A stretch of DNA of 64,000 nucleotides from Caballeronia cordobensis (GTDB taxonomy: Bacteria; Pseudomonadota; Gammaproteobacteria; Burkholderiales; Burkholderiaceae): assembly GCF_001544575.2 (NCBI RefSeq), contig NZ_FCNY02000018.1:62001-126000 (forward strand). Reading direction: 5' to 3'. The translations under genes and the position numbers were made by a program. How positions within the stretch are numbered: the stretch's first letter is position 1; every line of letters begins with the position of its first letter. Below the pieces are notes generated by a model. That model had not been told where the DNA came from. It worked only from the letters and a program-made list of their open reading frames with translations, and ran no database searches. Positions 26,296 to 34,243 of this stretch are shown here, in pieces.

Positions 26296-27594
26296 ATGCT
26301 CGACATCCAACACCTCCGCAAAGACCTGGACGGCGTCGCGAAGCGCCTCGCCGATCGCGGCTACACGCTCGACGTCGCCGCGTTCGCCGCGCTCGAAGCC
26401 GAGCGCCGTGAGATCCAGACCCGCACCGAAGAACTGCAGGCACGCCGCAACAGCCTGTCGAAACAGATCGGCGCGATGAAGGGGCGCGGCGAGGACACGT
26501 CGGCGGTGATGGCGGAAGTGAGCGGCATCGGCGACACGATGAAGGAATCGGCGGCGAAGCTGGATGACGTTCAGAAGCGTCTGTCGGACCTGATGCTGAC
26601 CGTGCCGAATCTGCCGCACGAAAGCGTGCCGGTGGGCAACGACGAAACGCAGAATGTCGAAGTGCGGCGCTGGGGCACGCCGCGTGCGTTCGACTTCGAA
26701 GTCCGCGATCACGTCGATGTCGGCACGCCGCTCGGCCTCGACTTCGAAACCGGCGCGAAGCTGTCGGGCGCGCGCTTCACGCTGCTGCGCGGGCAGATTG
26801 CGCGGCTGCATCGCGCGCTCGCTCAGTTCATGATCGACACGCATACGGAGCAGCACGGCTATACCGAGGCGTACACGCCGTACATCGTGAATCCGGAGAT
26901 TCTCTACGGCACGGGCCAGTTGCCCAAATTCGCCGACGACATGTTCCGCGTCGAGAAGGGCGGCGACGAGAACACGGTCACGCAGTACCTCATTTCGACG
27001 TCGGAGATCTCGCTCACGAACACGGTGCGCGACAGCATCCTCGAAGCGGACGCGCTGCCGGTGAAGCTCACCGCGCATTCACCGTGCTTCCGCTCGGAGG
27101 CGGGCTCGTACGGACGCGATACGCGCGGTCTGATTCGCCAGCATCAGTTCGACAAGGTCGAGATGGTGCAGGTCACGTCGCCGGAGCATTCGTACGCAGC
27201 GCTCGACGAGATGGTCGGCCAGGCGGAGACCATTCTGCAGAAGCTGGAATTGCCGTATCGCGTGATTACGCTGTGCACGGGCGACATGGGCTTTTCGGCG
27301 GCGAAGACGTTCGATCTCGAAGTGTGGCTGCCGGCGCAGAACACGTATCGCGAGATTTCGAGCTGCTCGAATACCGAGGCGTTTCAGGCGCGCCGGATGC
27401 AGGCGCGCTTTCGCAACGCGCAGGGCAAGCCGGAGTTCGTGCATACGCTGAACGGCTCGGGGCTGGCGGTCGGGCGCACGCTCGTCGCGGTGCTGGAGAA
27501 CTTCCAGAACGCGGACGGTTCGGTGACGATTCCCGCCGCGTTGCGCCCGTACATGCGCGGTGCGGAACGGATCGAAGTCGCAGCTTCCGTTTGA
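26296..27594 (+). CDS. serS: Serine--tRNA ligase
   Basis: The enzyme (432 aa) charges tRNA-Ser with serine. It begins with the coiled-coil arm that grips the long variable loop (about 1-110, rich in Glu/Lys/Arg heptads). The class II catalytic core follows, with motif 2 (CFRSEAGSYGRDTRGLIRQHQFDKVEMVQ) split over residues about 258-285 and motif 3 (NGSGLAVGRTLVAVLEN) near residue 388. tRNA-Ser(CGA), one of its substrates, lies 115 bp downstream. Confidence 0.98.
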   Translation: MLDIQHLRKDLDGVAKRLADRGYTLDVAAFAALEAERREIQTRTEELQARRNSLSKQIGAMKGRGEDTSAVMAEVSGIGDTMKESAAKLDDVQKRLSDLMLTVPNLPHESVPVGNDETQNVEVRRWGTPRAFDFEVRDHVDVGTPLGLDFETGAKLSGARFTLLRGQIARLHRALAQFMIDTHTEQHGYTEAYTPYIVNPEILYGTGQLPKFADDMFRVEKGGDENTVTQYLISTSEISLTNTVRDSILEADALPVKLTAHSPCFRSEAGSYGRDTRGLIRQHQFDKVEMVQVTSPEHSYAALDEMVGQAETILQKLELPYRVITLCTGDMGFSAAKTFDLEVWLPAQNTYREISSCSNTEAFQARRMQARFRNAQGKPEFVHTLNGSGLAVGRTLVAVLENFQNADGSVTIPAALRPYMRGAERIEVAASV

Positions 27595-27709
27595 CACCTA
27601 TTTGCAAAAAGGGGCTTGGAAAGGTCGGAAGAGTTCGATATACTTTCGTTCTTCGTTGAGCAACGACCGGCTCACGAAGGCCAGTAAGTTGTCAAATGAA
27701 CTGGTAGCC

Positions 27710-27800
<91 letters not shown>

Positions 27801-27808
27801 AAATCTGA

Positions 27809-27842
27809 AAACCCCGCAAGTCGTCAGGCTTGCGGGGTTTTT
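27809..27842 (+). terminator. Rho-independent terminator of tRNA-Ser(CGA)
   Basis: A 12-bp stem (27809-27820 with 27829-27840, arm AAACCCCGCAAG) with an 8-nt loop is followed by T-rich sequence. It ends 4 bp before the first (decayed) CRISPR repeat. Confidence 0.9.
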
Positions 27843-27845
27843 GTT

Positions 27846-28726
27846 TTGGGGCTCCGCTGGGGGCGGAGGAAACACGCTGTGCGGCGTGCAGATCGAGCCT
27901 CGACAGGCCTAACTCCGCGCACGCGGAGGAAACTGATTGTTCTTGTCCTGCAGGATCGGCAGCACGGGTCTATCTCCGCGCACGCGGAGGAAACATCGCG
28001 ATGGCATCGTGATACGCGAGCGATGGAGGCCTATCTCCGCGCACGCGGAGGAAACGCTGTCCCAGCGTTCGCCTTCCAGAGTCACGTGGGCCTATCTCCG
28101 CGCACGCGGAGGAAACGGTTGCAACAAACTCCACAGGTTGTTTTTTCACGGTCTATCTCCGCGCACGCGGAGGAAACCTTTGCGAATGGCGTTTCGCGCG
28201 AGTCGGCGGGGGTCTATCTCCGCGCACGCGGAGGAAACCCCAGCGAGGCCAGCACGGCAGAGCTGATGTCGGGTCTATCTCCGCGCACGCGGAGGAAACC
28301 TGACGATGCCGTTGGGTCCGACCTATGAGCGGGGTCTATCTCCGCGCACGCGGAGGAAACGAGAACACAGAACCGTCTGCCAGGAAAGACGAGGGTCTAT
28401 CTCCGCGCACGCGGAGGAAACTTGACGACGGCGCTTACTAACACATCGTCGGCGGGTCTATCTCCGCGCACGCGGAGGAAACTCAGTACATTCCGGGCGG
28501 TACGGTCATCGTCAAGGTCTATCTCCGCGCACGCGGAGGAAACGAACAAGCGCGCGTCGTTGAACTTTCGCGCGTCGGTCTATCTCCGCGCACGCGGAGG
28601 AAACGCTGCGCGATTCTTCGTCTTTTGCACGCTGCAAGGTCTATCTCCGCGCACGCGGAGGAAACCGATCAATCTATCACTAACTTCAGTCGCTCTAAGG
28701 TCTATCTCCGCGCACGCGGAGGAAAC
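27846..28726 (-). CRISPR. Type I-E-like CRISPR array without adjacent cas genes
   Basis: Fourteen 28-bp repeats start at 27906, 27967, 28028, 28089, 28150, 28211, 28272, 28333, 28394, 28455, 28516, 28577, 28638 and 28699, an exact 61-bp period with thirteen 33-bp spacers. A decayed fifteenth copy lies at 27846-27873. Read on the minus strand the repeat begins GTTTCCTCCGCGTGCG and ends CGGAGATAGACC. It aligns without gaps to canonical type I-E repeats and forms a CTCCGC/GCGGAG hairpin. The copies at 28150 and beyond are identical, while those at 27846, 27906, 28028 and 28089 carry changes. The old trailer is therefore on the left and the leader on the right. No cas gene is in the window. Confidence 0.97.
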
Positions 28727-28731
28727 CCTAG

Positions 28732-28759
28732 ATCATAACCTCATGATCCAAAACACCAA
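28732..28759 (-). promoter_or_regulatory. CRISPR leader promoter
   Basis: The 63 bp between the last repeat (28726) and the lipoprotein stop (28790) are AT-rich and leader-like. On the minus strand a -10 box TATGAT (28732-28737) and a weaker -35 TTGGTG (28754-28759) are spaced 16 bp, with the -10 ending 5 bp from the first repeat. An inverted repeat (GATCAT at 28731-28736, ATGATC at 28743-28748) overlaps it. Promoter calling by eye; the leader side is supported by the repeat decay pattern. Confidence 0.55.
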
Positions 28760-28789
28760 ATCACCAACCCCACCCCTAGAAAACGCCCC

Positions 28790-29140
28790 TCAAGTCGTAC
28801 ACCTCGCAATATCAAACCGAAGCTCCGGCTCCGGCACGCCACCATCGTCACTCGACGACTGCTGCACCTTCACCACCGATCCATATACCGAAGGCGTCAG
28901 CGTCACGAGCCATGCATTCGATCCGACCATCAACTCCGTCGAGCCTTGATCGCGTCTTGCTTGCGCCGATGGAATCATCCGCTGCAGACAACTCGATATA
29001 TCCGACGCCGCCCGCGCCGACGAAACGTGAATCACGGGCTTCGAAGCGCGCAGCTCCGGCTCGCTCGTCGAACTGCATGCTGCAAGGGCGGCCGCGCCCG
29101 ACAGCGCCGCGCAGAAGAAGGCAAATCGATGCAAGGTCAT
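28790..29140 (-). CDS. Small putative lipoprotein of unknown function
   Basis: The 116-aa protein (start ATG 29140, MTLHRFAFFCAALSG) has a signal peptide ending in a lipobox, ALAAC, with the modified cysteine at about residue 22. The mature part is polar, with VSSARAASDISSCLQRMIP, and ends ELRFDIARCTT; two further cysteines might form a disulfide. I do not recognise a family. It lies next to the CRISPR leader on the array's strand, so read-through from this gene could also feed the array. It is divergent from map. Confidence 0.75.
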   Translation of the reverse strand: MTLHRFAFFCAALSGAAALAACSSTSEPELRASKPVIHVSSARAASDISSCLQRMIPSAQARRDQGSTELMVGSNAWLVTLTPSVYGSVVKVQQSSSDDGGVPEPELRFDIARCTT

Positions 29141-29376
29141 AACGCTCCGGCAAGTCTGAAAACGGGCCACTAAAACACAAACGCGCGCTCGCCACAAGAG
29201 CGCGCGATGAGCGCGGCAACCCCGAAATGCCGCGCCCAGGCGGTCCTTCGAGAGGCGGCGCTGCGCGGGAGTGCTATCATCGGCCCCATTGTCCTCGCGC
29301 GCCGCCCGCCGCAAACACCGGCGAAAACGCCCGCGCCAGGCAGCAAGAACCCGGCACGAACCCATCGCATTGCTCA

Positions 29377-30159
29377 ATGGCCATCACGCTCAAGACCCCC
29401 GCAGACATCGAAAAGTTGCGCATCTCCGGCCGCATGGCCGCCGAAGTCCTCGCGATGATCGCCGAACACGTCCGCCCGGGCGTCACCACCGATGAACTCG
29501 ACGCCATCTGCAATCGCTTCATCGTCGACGAACTGAAAGCGATCCCCGCCAACGTCGGCTACATGGGTTTTCCGAAAACGGTGTGCACGTCGGTGAATCA
29601 CGTCGTGTGCCACGGCATTCCCGGACCGAAAGAATTGAAGGAAGGCGACATCATCAACATCGATGTCGCGATCATCAAGGACGGCTACTACGGCGACACG
29701 AGCCGCATGTATTACGCCGGCGCGCCGAGCGAGCAAGCCCGCCGCCTCACCGAGACGACCTATGAAGCGATGGTCGCCGGCATCCGCGAAGTGCGCCCGG
29801 GCGCGACGCTCGGCGACGTCGGCGCGGCCATTCAGAGCGTCGCGCATCGCGAAGGCTTTTCCGTGGTGCGCGAGTATTGCGGCCACGGCATCGGCCGCGT
29901 CTATCACGAAGATCCGCAAGTGCTGCACTACGGCCAGCGCGGCGCGGGCCTGCGCCTCAAGCCGGGCCTCGTCTTCACCATCGAGCCGATGATCAACGCG
30001 GGCCGCGCGGCCACCCAGCAATCGCGCGACGGCTGGACCGTGACGACCAAGGACCGCTCGCTTTCGGCGCAATGGGAGCACATGGTCGCCGTGACCGAAG
30101 AGGGCTTCGAACTCCTCACGCCGTGGCCGGACGGTACCGGCGCTTATGAAGCGCCCTGA
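29377..30159 (+). CDS. map: Methionine aminopeptidase, type I
   Basis: This 260-aa metalloenzyme removes the initiator methionine from new proteins. The five metal ligands are visible in INIDVAIIKDGYYGDTSRMY (two Asp), YCGHGIGRVYHEDPQV (His), FTIEPMIN (Glu) and SAQWEHMVAVTEEG (second Glu). The substrate-binding NHVVCHGIPG is also present. The start MAITLKTPADIEKL at 29377 is conserved; the longer frame upstream is intergenic. Confidence 0.98.
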   Translation: MAITLKTPADIEKLRISGRMAAEVLAMIAEHVRPGVTTDELDAICNRFIVDELKAIPANVGYMGFPKTVCTSVNHVVCHGIPGPKELKEGDIINIDVAIIKDGYYGDTSRMYYAGAPSEQARRLTETTYEAMVAGIREVRPGATLGDVGAAIQSVAHREGFSVVREYCGHGIGRVYHEDPQVLHYGQRGAGLRLKPGLVFTIEPMINAGRAATQQSRDGWTVTTKDRSLSAQWEHMVAVTEEGFELLTPWPDGTGAYEAP

Positions 30160-30321
30160 GCGCCGCGGGCTACGCCCGTGTGCGTTGTAAAGCAGTTTCC
30201 CGGATTTAGGAATTGACGGGTACGCCCGTTCGGTTGAAGCTATGCCAATGGCCTGCGCGCCGGACCGGCCGACAGAGCCGCACGCGCTAAAGAGCCTGAA
30301 AGCCAGAGAGAAATAGTCTGC

Positions 30322-30858
30322 ATGAGCGCACGCATGAGTCCCTCATTGACCGTCAGCCGCATCGCCGCGCAACAAGGTTCGGTTTTGCGCGAGCTTCGCA
30401 CGGCATCGCTGCGCGAAGCGCCGTACGCTTTCGGCGAAACGCTTGAAGATGCGCTGCTCGTCGACCCGTCGTCGTTCGAAGAAACCGCGGCGCTGCATGC
30501 GAATTCGCCGCGGCTCGCGACGTTCCTGCTCTACACGGAAGGTCATCCCTGCGGTCTCGTGCACGCGTACATCGAAGAGACGCCGGGCGCGCGCGCATTC
30601 GTGAGCGCGCTCTGGGTCGCGCCCGCCGTGCGGCATCTGCGCGGCGGCGAGCTGCTCATGAACGTCGCGACGCGATGGCTCGCCGCGCAGGGCGCCGCCG
30701 AGGTGCATGCGTGGATCTCCGAGGAAAACCGCACCGCGATGCGCTTCTACGAGCGTCTCGGTTTCGGCCCGACGGGCGAGCGCCGCGCGATGCCGTCGCA
30801 CGAGGAAGAAGCCGAGTCGCTCTTCGTGCGTCACATGCAGGCCGAAGACGACCTCTAA
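30322..30858 (+). CDS. GNAT-family N-acetyltransferase
   Basis: The protein (178 aa) has the GNAT fold: the core strand ARAFVSALWVAPAVR, an acetyl-CoA-binding loop (RHLRGGELLMNVATRWLAAQG, a variant of the Q/RxxGxG/A motif) and the C-terminal motif B NRTAMRFYERLGFGPTGE. It would transfer an acetyl group to an unknown amine substrate. ATG 30322 is preceded by AGAGAG. It lies between map and minC in the same direction but with gaps over 150 bp on both sides. Confidence 0.9.
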   Translation: MSARMSPSLTVSRIAAQQGSVLRELRTASLREAPYAFGETLEDALLVDPSSFEETAALHANSPRLATFLLYTEGHPCGLVHAYIEETPGARAFVSALWVAPAVRHLRGGELLMNVATRWLAAQGAAEVHAWISEENRTAMRFYERLGFGPTGERRAMPSHEEEAESLFVRHMQAEDDL

Positions 30859-31011
30859 CGCACGTCAGTGCGTGTCCTGTGCCCGGTATCCGCGTGCCTG
30901 TCGTGCGCACTTCGCGCCCGCATTTCTCGTTATCGATAGCTGAATCGGTCCTAAAAATTATGGCCGTGTGCGACAACGCCTGTAAAATACGCAAAATTTT
31001 TGGCCGTTCCT

Positions 31012-31779
31012 ATGTCGCTCAACAAAACGCCCTTCTTCGAACTGCGCAGCGGCTCCGTCGACACGCTTCTCTTCGTCGTCAAGACTCCCGACCTCAATGC
31101 CCTGCGCACTGAACTCACGCGGCGCTTCGAGGCGACTCCCGAATTCTTCGCAGGCGATGTCGTCGCCATCGACGTGCGCCGTCTCGCCGAACAGGAGCGC
31201 GTCTCGCTCGTCGATCTCGAAGCCTTGCTCAAGAGCGTGCGCATGCGTCCGATCGGCATCGTCGCGCTGCCCGCGCAGACGTGGGCGATTCAATGGGCGA
31301 ACGAAGGCGGCCTGCCGATTCTCGAAGCACGCGACAGGCGCGGCGCGCCCAAGCCCTCGGCCGACGAAGCGAAGCCGAACACCGAAGCCGCCGCCGTGAT
31401 CGAAGCGGCGGTCGCGAAGGAACCGCCGCCCGCGAGCCTGCCGCAGCCCGCGACCATCATCGACCGTCCGCTGCGCTCGGGCCAGCAGGTCTACGCGAAG
31501 GGCGATCTGATCGTGCTCGGGCTCGTGTCGTACGGGGCCGAGGTGATCGCGGAAGGCAATATCCATATCTATGCGCCGTTGCGGGGCCGCGCGCTCGCCG
31601 GCGTGCATGGCAATCTCGACGCGCGCATCTTCTGCACCTGTCTCGAGCCGGAACTGATTTCCATCGCGGGCATCTATCGGACGACCGAGAACCCGCTGCC
31701 CGCCGATGTCGCGAGCAAGCCGGTGCAGATCTGGCTGCAAGAAGAAAAACTGATGATCGAACCGCTGCGGCTGACCTGA
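31012..31779 (+). CDS. minC: Septum site-determining protein MinC
   Basis: The 255-aa inhibitor of FtsZ polymerisation has the N-terminal domain (FFELRSGSVDTLLFVVKTPD) and the C-terminal beta-helix that binds MinD (RSGQQVYAKGDLIVLG, GNIHIYAPLRGRALAGVHGN). A Pro/Ala-rich linker joins them (about 120-150). I chose ATG 31012 (MSLNKTPFFELR); a TTG four codons upstream is possible. minD follows after 89 bp and minE after a further 9 bp, so the three form the usual minCDE operon. Confidence 0.96.
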   Translation: MSLNKTPFFELRSGSVDTLLFVVKTPDLNALRTELTRRFEATPEFFAGDVVAIDVRRLAEQERVSLVDLEALLKSVRMRPIGIVALPAQTWAIQWANEGGLPILEARDRRGAPKPSADEAKPNTEAAAVIEAAVAKEPPPASLPQPATIIDRPLRSGQQVYAKGDLIVLGLVSYGAEVIAEGNIHIYAPLRGRALAGVHGNLDARIFCTCLEPELISIAGIYRTTENPLPADVASKPVQIWLQEEKLMIEPLRLT

Positions 31780-31868
31780 CGAGTTGTATCGGCTCGCGCG
31801 CCCGATTCCCGCGGCGCGCGCTCGAAGACAGCGCGAGCGGACCTATTTGACGAACACAAGGTACTTGT

Positions 31869-32684
31869 ATGGCAAAAATCATTGTGGTGACTTCGGGGAA
31901 GGGCGGCGTCGGCAAGACGACCACCAGCGCGAGCTTCGCATCGGCGCTCGCATTGCGCGGCCACAAGACGGCCGTGATCGACTTCGACGTCGGTCTGCGC
32001 AATCTCGACCTCATCATGGGTTGCGAACGCCGCGTGGTGTACGACCTGATCAACGTCATCCAGGGCGAAGCGAATCTGCATCAGGCGCTCATCAAGGACA
32101 AGAAGAGCGAGAACCTCTACATCCTGCCGGCCTCGCAGACGCGCGATAAAGACGCGCTCACGCTCGAAGGCGTCGAGAAGGTCATCGAGGAACTGATCAA
32201 GATGGACTTCGAATACATCGTCTGCGATTCGCCGGCGGGTATCGAATCCGGCGCGCTGATGGCGATGCACTTCGCCGACGAAGCGCTCATCGTGACCAAT
32301 CCGGAAGTGTCGTCCGTGCGCGACTCGGACCGCATTCTCGGCATCCTGTCGTCGAAAACGAAGCGTGCGATCGAAGGCAAAGAGCCGGTCAAGGAGCATC
32401 TGCTGATCACGCGCTACAACCCGAAACGCGTTTCCGAAGGCGAGATGCTGTCGCTGTCGGACATTCAGGAGATCTTGCGCATCGACCTGATCGGCGTGAT
32501 TCCGGAATCGGAAGCGGTGCTGCATGCATCGAACCAGGGCTTGCCGGCGGTGCATCTGGACGGCACGGATGTCGCCGAATCGTACAAGGACGTGGTGTCG
32601 CGTTTCCTCGGTGAGGAAAAGACGCTGCGCTTCACCGATTATCAGAAGCCAGGGCTGTTGCAACGCATCTTCGGCACCAAGTAA
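31869..32684 (+). CDS. minD: Septum site-determining ATPase MinD
   Basis: This 271-aa membrane-associated ATPase recruits MinC to the membrane and oscillates from pole to pole with MinE. The deviant Walker A motif KGGVGKTTTS (11-20) and the switch region FDVGLRNLDLIMGCERRVVYD are diagnostic. The C-terminal amphipathic helix (YQKPGLLQRIFGTK) is the membrane-targeting sequence. Confidence 0.98.
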   Translation: MAKIIVVTSGKGGVGKTTTSASFASALALRGHKTAVIDFDVGLRNLDLIMGCERRVVYDLINVIQGEANLHQALIKDKKSENLYILPASQTRDKDALTLEGVEKVIEELIKMDFEYIVCDSPAGIESGALMAMHFADEALIVTNPEVSSVRDSDRILGILSSKTKRAIEGKEPVKEHLLITRYNPKRVSEGEMLSLSDIQEILRIDLIGVIPESEAVLHASNQGLPAVHLDGTDVAESYKDVVSRFLGEEKTLRFTDYQKPGLLQRIFGTK

Positions 32685-32693
32685 GGGGACGCA

Positions 32694-32948
32694 ATGTCGA
32701 TTCTTTCGTTTTTGCTGGGCGAGAAAAGAAAGTCCGCTTCGGTCGCGAAGGAACGCTTGCAGTTGATCATTGCGCACGAGCGCGCGGGTGGCAAAGCCGC
32801 CGCCGATTATCTGCCGGCGTTGCAACGAGAACTCGTTGCCGTGATTTCGAAGTACGTGAAGATTTCCGATGACGATATTCGAGTGAGCCTCGAACGTCAG
32901 GACGACCTCGAAGTGCTGGAAGTGAAGATAGAGATTCCGCAGGCGTGA
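32694..32948 (+). CDS. minE: Cell division topological specificity factor MinE
   Basis: This 84-aa partner of MinD stimulates its ATPase and confines Min inhibition to the poles. It shows the N-terminal membrane/MinD-binding part (SILSFLLGEKRKSASVAKERLQLIIAHERA) and the topological-specificity domain ending in VSLERQDDLEVLEVKIEI. It begins 9 nt after minD and is followed by a strong terminator. Confidence 0.98.
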   Translation: MSILSFLLGEKRKSASVAKERLQLIIAHERAGGKAAADYLPALQRELVAVISKYVKISDDDIRVSLERQDDLEVLEVKIEIPQA

Positions 32949-33257
32949 TGCCGCGCGCCGCGCATGCGGCGCCATGTTTCTCGAAAAGAGCCGGAATCAT
33001 GTGATTCCGGCTCTTTTTCCTGGTGCGTTATCGTTTGCGTAGCACTGCATGATGCATCGAGCGGTCGCGCCTTCGCTGTGACATTTGTCGGACAATCATC
33101 GACAAACTGTTCCAAATTCAACCTGATCGACCTTCCGCGCGTGTCATCGCGCGTTCTCCCTCGCACATTGAGAAAAGACGCGGATGTTTCTTAGCCGCGA
33201 AGCCTTCATCCGCGCACCACGCGCGCGTTCAATGTCTTTAGGAAAACGAGGTCGATC
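32949..33257. other. Intergenic region after minE
   Basis: This 309-bp stretch holds the minCDE terminator at its left end and presumably the promoter of the YXWGXW-protein gene at its right. I see no supported coding frame. A TGCATGATGCA near-palindrome lies at about 33048-33058. Confidence 0.5.
32984..33017 (+). terminator. Rho-independent terminator of minCDE
   Basis: A long stem (arms AAAGAGCCGGAATCA at 32985-32999 and TGATTCCGGCTCTTT from 33002) with a tight loop is followed by a T run. It lies about 36 nt after the minE stop. Confidence 0.92.
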
Positions 33258-33563
33258 ATGAAACTGTCCTGTCGTCATCTGCTTGCCCGGGCCGCGTTGC
33301 TTGCCGCCTGCGTCGTGAGCATGTCCGGAGCGTTCGCCGACGTGGTGATCGTTGCACCGAGCGCGCCGCCCGCGCCGCGTTTCGAGCCTGTTCCGGCAGC
33401 ACGCGCCGGCTTCGTGTGGGATGCGGGACACTGGAACTGGGAAGGCCGCTATGTGTGGGTGCCAGGCCACTGGATTGCCGTGCGGCCGGGCGCGCGCTGG
33501 GCGCCGGGCGTGTGGGCGCCGTTCCGCGGGCGGTACCGCTACATTCCGGGTCACTGGATCTGA
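33258..33563 (+). CDS. YXWGXW repeat-containing exported protein
   Basis: This 101-aa protein has a signal peptide (hydrophobic residues about 9-27, cleavage near GAFA) and a mature part made of aromatic-rich repeats: VWDAGHWNWEGRYVWVPGHW, then RWAPGVWAPFRGRYRYIPGHW. This is the YXWGXW repeat family, periplasmic or outer-membrane-associated, of unknown function but common in Burkholderiaceae. The start is the ATG behind AGGAAAACGAGG. It stands alone. Confidence 0.9.
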   Translation: MKLSCRHLLARAALLAACVVSMSGAFADVVIVAPSAPPAPRFEPVPAARAGFVWDAGHWNWEGRYVWVPGHWIAVRPGARWAPGVWAPFRGRYRYIPGHWI

Positions 33564-33627
33564 ATCGCATAGCCCGTTCATTCGCCGTCGCGCGTCTTCA
33601 CACGGCGGCGGCGAACGAAGGGGCCAG

Positions 33628-33740
33628 AAAAAAGAAGAGGCGCGAGGCTTTCGCCGGGCGCCCAAGAAACGCTCCCGCATAAGCAGGAGCGGAGAGGAGA
33701 AGAGAGCCGCGTTCAGGTCCGAAAGCCGGACCACGCACAC
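33628..33740 (-). ncRNA. Structured 3' region or small RNA with terminator (candidate)
   Basis: On the minus strand three stem-loops follow one another: GGTCCG/CGGACC (33727-33732 with 33716-33721), CGCTCC/GGAGCG (33686-33691 with 33670-33675) and a terminator hairpin with a GAAA tetraloop (33640-33661). The last is followed by CTCTTCTTTTTT. The region lies 73-186 nt past the stop of the 59-aa membrane protein gene, so it could be that gene's 3' untranslated region, processed or not, or an independent small RNA. No coding frame fits. Only the terminator is firm. Confidence 0.4.
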
Positions 33741-33813
33741 AGCAGTACTTGCTACGAGCGTACGCGCGGAGAAAAGTTCAATCGAAATGAAAATTTCCGC
33801 AGGCTCGGCGAGA

Positions 33814-33993
33814 TCACGCGGTCAGCACTTCGAAGGCGAGTACCGCCAGAATCGCGCCGACGTTCGCCACGACGGCTTCCAGAACGACGCCGCGCCAAGT
33901 CGCCGGACGAAACTTCACTGCGAGCAGCAGCGCCGTCACAAGCGCAATGGTGACGATCGCGACGAGATGCGCGCTTTGCAAATGAATATTCAT
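33814..33993 (-). CDS. 59-aa two-helix membrane protein of unknown function
   Basis: The minus strand holds a short frame with start ATG 33993 and stop TGA 33814, preceded by GGGAGAGGCC as ribosome-binding site. The product begins MNIHLQSAHLVAIVTIALVT and has two hydrophobic helices (about 8-26 and 40-57) joined by KFRPATWRG, a positively charged loop. Codon use is normal for the region. The family is unknown. Small two-helix proteins often regulate larger membrane complexes or act as stress proteins, but nothing here shows which. Confidence 0.6.
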   Translation of the reverse strand: MNIHLQSAHLVAIVTIALVTALLLAVKFRPATWRGVVLEAVVANVGAILAVLAFEVLTA

Positions 33994-34243
33994 GGCCTCT
34001 CCCGTTGCGTAAGGCGATCTGTCGAACTTTTTTCAAGCTTCTTCGAGTATAAGCAGCGACGTTTTTACTGGAAAGCGGACGAAAAAGTCATTTTCCCGCC
34101 AGCTTGCCGACGGGCATCGAGTGTTAATTTAAATACCTGCTGATTCAGGGAATTTTCTTTTCAGACTCAGTACAAACCCCCTATATGCGCCATTGCCATT
34201 CCGGCGGCGCGCCGAAACCGCAGGTTCGTGGAGCATTCGCCAG

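Noticed and set aside
27846..28726. Reading the CRISPR array as transcribed left to right
   Set aside because: The plus-strand repeat resembles type I-E repeats less well, and the decayed repeats lie at the left end, where a plus-strand leader would be.
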